A stretch of DNA of 64,000 nt from NCBI RefSeq assembly GCF_004193775.1, contig NC_041005.1:17083865-17147864 (forward strand). The letters are read 5' to 3'. The DNA is from Glycine soja (Eukaryota; Streptophyta; Magnoliopsida; Fabales; Fabaceae). Positions 12,424 through 22,183 of this stretch are shown here, one piece after another (the first letter of the stretch is position 1; each line of letters begins with the position of its first letter). Under the pieces are notes generated by a model. That model ran no database searches. It was not told the origin of the DNA and saw only the letters and a list, made by a program, of their open reading frames with translations. The position numbers and the translations under genes are program-made.

Positions 12424-13135
12424 TTACCTGTTCCAACAAAGCTTCCGCAAAAGAATAAGACCATATGCAAATGCCAAATAAGAAATGGGAGAGTCATGTC
12501 TACTCAAAGAAATAGGATTCCATGTTTCGTGACTCACAACTAGATTAATTAATTGAAAAGGCCTCTTTGTGCACATGACAAAGAGATAAAGAGAAAGTGG
12601 ATTTCCCTGGCGAATACCTTTGTAGAGGGAGCAAAATCTTCCAAGGATTTCCCATTCCATAAAACCTTAATGGATGTAGACAAAATACAATGTCAAATCA
12701 ACTCCATAATATTTCCAAGAATACCCACATCATGCAAGGTATCACCAACAAAATCCCAATTAAGCCTATCATAAGCTTTCTCAAAATCAATTTCGACCAC
12801 CATCCATTATTTTCTACTCTTCTTGTTTCTTATTATGGAAAATCTTTTGAGCCACAATAATTTTGTCACCACTTTAATGACCATGAACAAAGCTAGATTA
12901 AAAATGATGTTTCAACTTACTTATATAGGGTCTAATCCTCAAAGAGAGTAACCCGATAATCACCTTATATGTCACATTACATAAACTAATAGGCTTAAAA
13001 TCTTTCATAAGACTAACCTCATCTTTCTTAGGAATGAGAGTGATAAAGGTCTGGTTCCTTCTGAAATTGCATGAAGATTTTTAAAAAAATTTCGAACAAA
13101 ATTGCAGAGGTCATCACCAATCACAACTCAATACT
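12424..13135 (-). pseudogene. LINE (non-LTR) reverse transcriptase fragment
   Basis: The minus strand reads a non-LTR RT over several broken pieces. Around 13056-12960 there is 'FITLIPKKDEVSLMKDFKPI' followed by 'SLCNVTYKV'. At about 12800-12740 there is 'EIDFEKAYDRLNWDFVGDTL', the conserved FxKAYD motif. At 12640-12560 'GIRQGNPLSLYLF' is the RT core 4 motif. The catalytic FADD box is altered: near 12450 it reads 'FAYGLILL'. Several stops interrupt it and there is no endonuclease domain, so it is a dead 5'-truncated fragment. It lies antisense to the CACTA transposase, between it and the CACTA left end. Confidence 0.8.
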
Positions 13136-13495
13136 TGTAGAAGAAAACTGCTGAAAATGGTTTCAATGTAGGTACCTTGCTGAAAATGTATCAGTCATTA
13201 AAAGAGCAATCTATTTATCCCATTATGTGTATGTTGAAATCCGAGTTTATGCACTTGATTACTTTAAATCAAACTTTTGGTAAAAGACCATAAAATGAAA
13301 ACACATTACAATACTACCCACTTACCAATACATCTAATAATCAGTCTTGAGTATCATATACTTATTTAATTTTTTCCGAGGAAAAGTTAGACACAAATGA
13401 AGAAGAAAACAATGAAAATTTTAAGAAATGCTCAGAATTTTAAAAAAAGGAATGCATGCAAGGCCAAAAAGGTTGAGCTAGAAAGCGGAGATTGA

Positions 13496-16402
13496 ATGGA
13501 AGACATGATATGTGATCTTAGGCAAGAGGGCTTTCGGGAATGTCATGCAGATATTTACGATGATCTTCAAACAGATGCGCATACGCCATTGTATGTTGGA
13601 TGCAAAAGCTTTAGTAGGTTATCAGCTGTGCTAGCTTTGGTTAACCTAAAGGCCAGACTTGGGTGGAGTGACAAAAGCTTCACTAAGTTGGTTTTGTTAT
13701 TGAAAAATATGTTTCCTGAAGATAACACCTTACCGAAGAGTCACTACGAGGCGAAAAAGATATTATGTCCCGTTGGCTTGGGGTACCGAAGAATCCATGC
13801 ATGTCCAAATGATTGCCTTCTGTACAGAAATGAGTTTATGGATATGCGATTCTGCCACACTTGCGGACTTTCATGGTACAAGGGCAACGATGAGGAAGGT
13901 ATTGAAGGTTCAGCCACCGCTAGTAGTCGTCCAACAAAGGTTTGTTGGTATTTGCCAATAATAGCTAGGTTGAAGCGGTTGTTTGCGAGTGTATAGGATT
14001 CTAAATACTTAAGGTGGCATGTAGATGAAAGAAGAATGGATGGTATGATCAGACACCCCGCTGATTGTACACAATGGAAGACATTTGACTCCTTGTATCC
14101 AACTTTTGCACAGGAGCCTAGAAACCTAAGGCTTGCGCTTGCCTCAGATGGAATGAATCCCTTTGGTAACGTGACCACCAATCATAGTTCGTGGCCGGTA
14201 TTATTAATGATTTACAACCTTCCTCCATGGTTTTCGATGAAGCGCAAATACATGTTGCTCTCTATGATGATAGTTGGTCCAAAACAACCTGGAAATGATA
14301 TTGACGTGTACTTGGCTCCTTTGATAGAAGACCTGACCAAACTGTGGGTTGACGGGGTTGAAGTGTATGATGCAAATGCAAAATAGTCATTCAATTTGCG
14401 TGCAATGCTCTTCTGTACGATTAATGATTTTCCCTCTTATGGTAATATGAGCGGATACAGTGTCAAAGGACACCACACATGTCCTATTTGTGAAAAAAAA
14501 AATACTTGTTACATCCAACTAACCCATGGGAAGAAGACAGTCTATACAAGACACAGAAGATTTTTAAGCCGAAATCACCCATATTAGCGTTTGAAGAAGG
14601 CATTTAATGGAGATAATGAGCTTGAAGTAGCGGCTGAACCATTATCTGGACATGATGTTTACCAAAGGGTCAGAGACATAGAAACTACCTTTGGTAAGAC
14701 ACAAAAAAAGGACTTGTCTGCGAAGAACATCTGGAAAAAAAGGTCAATATTCTTCGATCTCCCATATTGGTGCAATCTGGATGTTCGACATTGTTTGGAC
14801 GTTATGCATGTGGAGAAAAATGTGTGTGATAGTTTGATTGGCACCCTTCTTAACATTAAGGGGAAGACAAAGGATGGTGTAAAATCTCGTCAGGATTTGG
14901 TTGAGTTGGGTATACGGGAGCAACTACATCCAGTTTTACGAGGTGCTAGGACATATTTGCCCCCAACATGTTACACAATGTCCACAGCTAAGAAAAAAAG
15001 TTTTTGTCATTGTCTGGTAAATGTCAAAGTTCCTCAAGGATACTCTTCAAATATGAAGAGGCTTGTGTCAATTAAGGAATTGAAATTGATTGGGCTGAAA
15101 TCCCATGATTGCCACGTACTAGTGCAACAACTTTTACCAGTGGCCATTCGTGGAATCTTGCCTGAAAAAGTTCGTAATGCCATCACTCGGTTGTGTTTTT
15201 TCTTTAATGCTATTTGCAGCAAGGTTATTGACCCATCGCAGTTGGATATTTTGGAGAATGAAGCCGCCATTATTGTTTGTGAATTGGAGATGTATTTTCC
15301 CCCCTCATTCTTTGACATAATGATTCATTTAATTGTTCATCTGGTTCGCGAGATTAGGTTGTGTGGCCCGGTTTATTTATGATGGATGTATCCGGTTACA
15401 AGGTTCATGAAGGTGCTGAAAGGATACACAAAGAATCAATATCGTCCAGAAGCAAGCATAGTTGAAAGATATGTTGCTGAAGAAGCAATAGAGTTTTCAT
15501 CAAATTATATAAGTAACGCACAGCCAGTCGGGGTTCCTCAAAATTGGCATCAACCCACGAGTCAAGGTAGGGGAAGTCGAGGATTTGATGTTGTCACCAT
15601 GAATTTGCAAAGGCTGTTCCAAGCTCATCTATATGTCTTAAACAACATAGTAAAGGTGATGTCGTACATACATTCTCACAAAAAACAATTGTCAGCTAAA
15701 AACCCAAGAATGAACAAGATGAGGTTGTTGCAGGAACATAATAGAACTTTTGTCAACTGGTTCAGGCAGTGTACTTTTGTCGATGACATAGCTTCCGATA
15801 CGCTCTGACTGTTAGCCCTTGGCCCAAATCTGAATGTGCCCACCTGGTAGGGATATGATATCAATGACTATGCTTTCTACACAAAGTCACAGGATGCAAG
15901 AAGTACCATGCAGAATAGTGGGGTTAGTGTTGAGGGTGAGGCAGCTCACTTTAGTAGTGTTTCTGATAACAATCCCATTAACGCGTCAATGCCGTACTAT
16001 GGAGTCATTGAAGATATATGGGAGCTGGATTACGGTCAATTTAGAGTTCCTGTGTTAAGTTGTTGATGGGTTAATGCGAATACAGGGGTACGCAAAGACA
16101 AAATAGGCTTTACTTTAGTTGACCTCAAAAAGGGTGGTTACAATGATGACCCATTTATAATGGCAGTGTAGGCCAGACAAGTTTTTTATGTCCAAGATCC
16201 ATCTGACCCTACTTGGTCCGTGGTTATACAAGGCATAAAATTTGATATGACTGACTATAGTCATTATGCAGCATTCGATGTGACTGATATGCCACCTGTC
16301 AATGACCAAATACCTGTGATGGAGGCCACCGAGGAAGATGATGTTGAACATGCAACTAGACATGACCATCACGAAGGGCTATGGGAAAATAACGACACCT
16401 AA
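13496..16402 (+). pseudogene. TNP2-like CACTA transposase, one frame with eight premature stops
   Basis: In active relatives this is the DDE-type enzyme that cuts and joins element ends. The frame from 13496 holds for 969 codons to the TAA at 16400-16402 without an indel that I can find. Premature stops lie at 13994, 14384, 14585, 15380, 15806, 15848, 16064 and 16169. The N-terminal half has TNP2 hallmarks: 'ARLGWSDKSFTKL', 'HACPNDCLLYRNEF', a CHTCG zinc-like motif, 'DGMNPFGN' and 'HHTCPICEK'. It continues with 'DVMHVEKNVCDSLIGTL'. The C-terminal part (from about 15390) has 'ASIVERYVAEEAIEF', then the DUF4218/DUF4216-type 'GFTLVDLKKGGYNDDPFI' and 'FYVQDPSDP'. The region before 13496, normally carrying the transposase-associated domain, is not recognisable. 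Family certainty is high; it cannot make a full protein. Confidence 0.9.
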
Positions 16403-18567
16403 CTGCCTATCCTTTATGTGGTAACCCACTCCACCTACTGTTTTGTATTGTTATGGGTTCGATTTAATTATCACCTTCATTAATACTCAACCTGCATAAC
16501 TGCCTAATTTACTGAAAGTACGATAGTGTAAATGGGAACCGATAATGGCTATCAAAATTTTGTTTGAACATGCTGCTTTCCTTATTTTTCTGTTCATAGT
16601 TGTAATGTCAATTTTCAGTTTGCTTTTAAAATTTCGTTTTTTGTGTGTGTGTTGTACTCTGATATTTAAGTAAGACATTCCATGTTCCTAATTTATGGGT
16701 TTTTTAGGAATAGGAGCATTACAGCAAGTGAGGGATCATCACCAGGAAACAGCTCTCATTATAAGTATGCATGCTTAACATACCTTATTTGTGTTTGCAT
16801 CTCCTTAGGAATACTATTCTTTTATGACTAATGACCATGCTTTTGTGTTTGCATTCTCTAAAATAATATTACAGTTGTTTAAACTTATTTCTTCAAATAA
16901 TTATTTATTTTAATAAAATAAATAATTTTTTAAATATATTCAAAATTCCAATAAAATAGAGGAGAAACAATGAAGAATGCAGAATAAATTCATATGAAAT
17001 ACTACAACATTAAAATTAAGCAAATAAGTTCAATCAAGAAGAATAGCTAAAATTACCTTTCCAAGTAATTCAATTCCCAAAAGCTTGGACTTATAAGGAA
17101 GGATCAGCCAGAACTATTAGTTGGGATTTCATCAACCATAACAGCAGAGCATTGGGATTTGTTGGTAAGGGTGAATAATCTCTCTGTTCTACCATCATCC
17201 CCTATGAAAGAGAGACAAAGATCAGAACTTGGCAGTAGTACAAGTGTCAAGTTACCCCTGTGCACAAGTTTAGATGTGACAATACCTTAGTAAGGGATAA
17301 AGAAGACAGAAACAAATTAAGAAGACAAACAACATATAAAAATTGTATAATGAAATTGTGACTAGTTATCTTCAAAACCTTAGCCCAAGAACGTAACAGG
17401 TATCTTCCAATTAAAAATTGAAGTTTTAGTTCCAAAAATCAGTCCTCATAACAGAATAGTACAGACCATGTTTCTTTACTAGAATCACAGAAATAATTGA
17501 GTCTTTTCTGGGATGTAGCTAAATTAGGAAATATACACCAAATGAATCCATCTAGTTATCGTTGTCACAGTATTTTCTCAATCAGGGTATGAAATTCCTA
17601 CAAGTTGAAAAACATTCTTATCTTTCAGGAAATGTGTTACTAAATTGAATATAATACTTGTTAGTTTTGTGGGCAAATTCATTTGCTACCAATGAAAAAA
17701 TCATAATTAATTACCAAAAGACATATTTAAGACACAACTATAGTCATACAACTACCCAAGAAAAAAAAATCTAAATGACTAACATATTGAACCCTTTCCA
17801 TCATTTTAAATACAGATAGATAATCCACTTCAAAAAGAACAAATTAATACTATCACTACTTTCTACTGACTTTTGTTTCATGTTTAGTTTAGAGCATATA
17901 AAACCAAAATCAAACACTGAATAAAATTCCCATTAAATCTCACCAAGTCAGATGATTAACAAAAGACATTCTATGAATATGTGATTATATTGATACATTA
18001 ATTTTTTCTTTTTGAGGGGGGTGCTCACGAAAATAACAAGTTTGGCATATCAATGCAAACACATAAAACTTACAATACATTTACATAGAAAAACACAGCA
18101 TACAAATATGCAAATACATGTTATAGTGCTAGATTCTGTAAACTAGTCAATGTGTTGTTTTCCCTACATAAAAAGACAATTTATTATGATTCACCTGGGA
18201 TTGGCTCTTTAAGTTTGTAGATCTATTGAGCTTGGAGAAATACAGGCGCCACTGCTAATGGTGTGGTAACTAGTGTTAAAGTTATGCAAACTTAGGAATG
18301 TGAATAGATCTACAAACTTAAGGGTTTATGAAACATTATCTGCAAATGAATTAAACTCAGGGCATATGAGTTGAATTTCTAATTCTCATATTGAGAATAA
18401 GAATTAAACTCAGGGCATATGAATTCATTCCTTATCATCATATGAACCTTTGTTGGCTAATCATTAATTTTTCTAGTTACAGTAATTAGGAGGATAATTT
18501 TAACAAATCATGGTTATTAACCTCCAAAACATAAAGGTACAATTAAGATGCAATCACAATTTTCCTC
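16403..18567. other. Non-coding stretch between CACTA transposase and element B
   Basis: A possible small exon-like piece of the CACTA gene lies at about 16709-16768, preceded by TTTTTTAG and reading 'NRSITASEGSSPGNSSHYK'. At 17035-17225 the minus strand shows an acceptor-like CTTTCATAG followed by an open stretch ('GDDGRTERLFTLTNKSQCSA') that I cannot identify. A direct repeat of 'attaaactcagggcatatga' occurs near 18350 and 18402. No gene is supported. Confidence 0.4.
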
Positions 18568-18707
18568 GTTTGATTCACTTGAGTTATTCTTTGATTGATC
18601 TTTGAGCTTTTTGTCATCACCTTTGTCATCATCTTTTGTTATCATCATTGTTATCATCAAAACACCTTTGAATCACCTTTGATTCACCATGAAGCTTTGC
18701 TTCTACA
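18568..18707 (-). repeat. Truncated 3' LTR of element B
   Basis: Nearly identical to 23737-23876, the outer end of the 5' LTR, including the recurring ATCACCTTTG and 'ttatcatcattgttatcatc' phrases. The match begins abruptly at about 18568, so some 1.55 kb of this LTR is missing. Confidence 0.85.
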
Positions 18708-18718
18708 ATCTCCCCCTT
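18708..18718 (-). other. Polypurine tract of element B
   Basis: On the minus strand AAAAAGGGGGAGAT immediately precedes the LTR start TGTAGAAGC. This is the plus-strand priming site for reverse transcription and agrees with the orientation given by the primer-binding site. Confidence 0.7.
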
Positions 18719-19166
18719 TTTGATGATGACAACTTCTGAAATCAAGAAACACACACACACTTTTTCCTAGTCGATCACTCTCATAAATTCTCCCCCTTTG
18801 TTTTTGAATTTATGCTTATCTTAAAATTAAATTGATTACTTATGTGAGTTCTTGATTTAATCCCATTTCTCTCCCCCTTTGGCATCAACAAAAAGACAAA
18901 GTGCGTATCAAAATTTAAGTATGCAAATATAACTAAACATTCATACAACATTCATGAAAAAACCATCAATCAAATCATGAAGTATGAACCATGAAGCAAC
19001 AATCATAAATAGATTAACTATGAAATCCACATAGTCAAATAACATACTAAATATTTGTTCAAACATACCATGCAAACAGGGAAATAGTAAATTGTTCAAA
19101 TACCATAATAATATAGCCAAAATACAAGGTTGAAAATCAAAGTACTAATAATATTAAAATATAATT

Positions 19167-20272
19167 CTAAGATGATGGTGGCAGCGGTGGAGGAAGATCA
19201 AAGCTTGACCGGATGTAAGATACATTTTCTTCAACCTTAGTCATTCTTGACTCCATTTCATTGAAGCGCATATCCACCTGCAATTCCAAAGTATCAAACC
19301 TTTCTCCAACAAAGGTTTGAAGACCATCAAACCTTTCCATAATCTTCGAAAGAAGAGATGAATCTTCTCCTTCATGTCCTTCTTCACCAACATTTCTAGC
19401 ACCCTTCTTCACCCAAGAGCCATCATGCTCCTTTATATAACCAAAGGATGCTATGACTGAAGCGCCTATAAGGAATGATCTCTTGATTGGAACATAAGGT
19501 TCAGAATCAAGAGGGATGTTGAAGTGTTGAAGGAAAAGGGTAACAAATGAGGATAAGGCAATGGGGCATTCAATCGCAATGCCTTATGCATGCGATATCT
19601 AACAAGGTGTGCCCAATCAATTTGTAAACCTTTATGAAAGGCCCACATGACAATGAGATCTTCTTCAGAAACCTGAGCAAGGTTTAAAGATCTAGGGAGT
19701 AAGATGCAAACAATAAGGTAATGGAGGATGCGGCTCTCAAAAGCCAATGAACCGGAAAGAAGCCTTCCGGTCATATCCACTTGGTTGGTGCAAACCAACC
19801 GGCGAGCATCATGCACAGAAAAATTGAATTTCCAATCATCAATCAGTGCACCCTCAAAAGGCACACCTTCAATAGGCAATTTTGTTAAATCATAAAATAG
19901 GGATTGGTCAATGACCATCTTAATCCCATAGATTTCAGACATTAGGATACCTTCATGGATTTCCAAATTAGAATAGAAAGCTTTGACTAATTCATAATAG
20001 ACAGGTAATTTCAGAGACATGAATGGAATAAGATTGGAGTTTTCAAATGCTTGGAAGCATTCAAAATTCTCATTTGAGAAGAACTCCATATCTATGAATT
20101 TTGGATCTACAATGGAACGAGATGAAAAGAGGTTTGTGTACCGTATACGTTGTTCCTCTGATGAGAATAATGATCCAGAGGGAATGGAGGGAGGAATTGG
20201 GGCTTCCTGTGACCCGGAATGCCGCTGACTCTGACTCGAAGTTCCTTTCCGCTTTTTCGATGGTTCTGCCAT
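19167..20272 (-). pseudogene. Extra 3' ORF of element B ('putative plant transposon protein' type)
   Basis: Function unknown. The ATG at 20272 was chosen because element C has the same start (MAEPSKKRK). Residues 6-9 are KKRK, an NLS-like patch. A Ser/Pro-rich region follows to about residue 45, then a globular part of some 200 residues of the kind I recall databases naming 'putative plant transposon protein' ('VDQSLFYDLTKLPIEGVPFE', 'DDWKFNFSVHDARRLVC'). The C-terminal part, after a one-base frameshift near 19546, carries heptad-like repeats ('ERFDGLQTFVGERFDTLELQ') suggesting a coiled coil. No membrane segment is obvious. It occupies the place where Sireviruses carry an envelope-like ORF. 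One frameshift is the only break I found. Confidence 0.7.
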
Positions 20273-20449
20273 TTGAAGAGTTTTTCGAGATTTCAATCGG
20301 TTCAAATGAAAGAGATTGAAAAAAGATGAAGTTTGGGCTTTGTAGGGAGTGATTTGGACAAGAATTGAGTGAGATATGGCTGGAAGAAAAATTGGGGGCG
20401 AGGGTTTTCGAGAGAGAGAGAGGTTGCAGGTTTCAGAATTTGAAATTTG

Positions 20450-20570
20450 AATATATAGGTGCAGGGACGCGTTGTAATCGATTACACAAATATGGTAATC
20501 GATTACCAGAGAGCAATTTTTCCAGAAATAACTGCTTGTAATCGATTACACTATTATGGTAATCGATTAC
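20450..20570 (-). promoter_or_regulatory. Candidate internal promoter of element B
   Basis: Four exact GTAATCGATTAC palindromes start at 20474, 20495, 20538 and 20559: two pairs 21 bp apart, with the pair itself repeated after 64 bp. Downstream on the minus strand are a TATATATT box (20457-20450) and a leader containing (CT)n at about 20411-20422, leading to the ATG at 20272, about 180 nt from the TATA box. The layout is that of a plant promoter. Activity is an inference. Confidence 0.5.
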
Positions 20571-21041
20571 CAGTGGTTATTTTAGTCAGAAAACAAAAAC
20601 AAAAGGCTTTCAAGGAGAGAAGAAGTTTTGAGTTACTATCAAAGTATTTTTATGAAAGCTATATTTGAAAATACTTTATGAATAATTTTCAATCATGTAA
20701 TTTACATATCATGTCATGCAAAAATATTAAAAACATGAAGATAATCAATTTTATCAAAAACAATCAAAACACAAGTATGAAGAATATTGATTTTACTTAA
20801 ATATATGAATGAATATTTCATGCAAATAGGATGAAATCAATCAAGCAAATATACTCATGATTTTAAACAATCAAAAGACAAACAAATAAAGAATTGTTAG
20901 TCATCATAATCAAATTGTTTGAATAAAAATTTCAACTTTAAGAGAAATTTTAATAAGATAATGTTTTTGATATTACCTTTTTCAGGATTGAAGTGTCTAG
21001 ATCTTCAAAGATGAGGATCAAGCTTTTTCTCCTTGTTTTTT

Positions 21042-22133
21042 TTATCCTTGAGAGATGTTCTCGTCACTTTCATAATCTTTGGTTAGAAGATTAATCTCCT
21101 TTTCTGAACCATCGGATGAATCATTGTCATCCCATGCAATGTATGCTTTCTTAGTTCTTCTTTCGTCAAATCTTTTCTTTTCACTTTTCTCCGACCATTC
21201 TTGATTTGATGGACAGTTGGCCTTGATGCGACCAATTTGATTGCATTTGTAGCACCTAAGGACTTGAGAATCATCTTGTGATTTTCTTCCATTATTGAAA
21301 TTCTGATGCCTGTCAATTCTTCTTTTCTTGATGAATTTTTTAAATTTCTTAACAAAGAAAGAAAAATTTTCTTCATCATCTGAATCTTCTTCTTCGTTTT
21401 CTTCTTGTATTGAAGATGAGGCTTTAAGGGCTATGCTTCTCTTCTTTTTGTCATTTTCTTCATTCTGATTGAGGCGCTGAAGTTCCATCTCGTGTTCCTG
21501 CAATTTACCAAATAAAGTGGCAAGAGACATGAAAGAGAGATCTTTGCTTTCAGAAATAGCAGTTACCTTGGGCTGCCATTCCCTACTTAAACATCTTTAG
21601 ACTTTATTAATTAAATCCTCATCAGGAAAGGCTTTTCCTAAAGATGCAAGATGGTTTACTATATGTGTAAATCTTTTTTGCAAACTATGGATATTTTCAT
21701 TTGGGTTCATCCTAAATAATTCATATTCATGGGTAAGGGTATTTATTCTAGACCTTTTTACATATATGGTTCCTTCATGGGTTAACTGGAGAGTATCCCA
21801 CATATCCTTGGCATTAGTACAATTTGACACTCTAAAGTACTCATCTATCCCTAGGGCTGAAGTGATGATATTTTTGGCTTTGAGATCGTACTGGATTTTT
21901 CTCCTATCTTCTTCTGTCCACTGATCTCTAGGTTTTTGGGTTGTAGTGCTTGTGCTTACATCTACTATAGTGGGTATATGTGGTCCTAATTCTATTGCTT
22001 CCCATATATTTAGATCTATGGCTTCAATGAATATCTGCATGTGGGTTTTCCAATAATGGTAACCCTCACCATTGAAAATGGGTGGTCTGTGAATGGAATT
22101 TCCTTCAGGAAACAAGGGATTTGAGGAGGCCAT
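21042..22133 (-). pseudogene. Gag of element B, one premature stop
   Basis: Gag forms the particle around the RNA. The ATG at 22133 follows the primer-binding site by about 40 nt and gives 'MASSNPLFPEGNSIHRPP', typical of Sirevirus-like gag. The core has 'RDQWTEEDRRKIQYDLKAKN' and 'CTNAKDMWDTLQLTHEGT'. One in-frame TAA at 21597-21599 splits an otherwise single frame that ends at 21042. After an acidic stretch comes the zinc knuckle CYKCNQIGRIKANC at about 21255-21214, in which Arg replaces the conserved His. A Lys/Asp/Glu-rich tail follows. No protease or later pol domain is attached. Confidence 0.85.
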
Positions 22134-22169
22134 TTATCTTGAAGTGGTTAGACTTTCTACAAGAAACCT

Positions 22170-22181
22170 GCTCTGATACCA
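22170..22181 (-). other. Primer-binding site of element B
   Basis: The minus strand reads TGGTATCAGAGC two bases after the LTR ends in ...CCAACA. This matches the initiator tRNA-Met primer site of plant copia elements exactly. Confidence 0.85.
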
Positions 22182-22183
22182 CT

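Larger units (their letters stand above)
7741..16402 (+). mobile_element. CACTA (En/Spm-type) DNA transposon, right end not found
   Basis: The left terminus CACTACTACAAAA is at 7741-7753, followed by about 800 bp of inverted subterminal repeats and, 5 kb later, a plus-strand TNP2-type transposase pseudogene. The right terminus (expected as TTTTGTAGTAGTG with more subterminal repeats) is not visible between 16402 and element B, so the element is probably truncated. The true right limit may lie anywhere from 16402 to 18567. A 3-bp target duplication ('aat' precedes the terminus) cannot be checked without the other end. Confidence 0.8.

Noticed and set aside
13744..14181. 145-codon minus-strand ORF
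   Set aside because: Antisense shadow of the TNP2 transposase.
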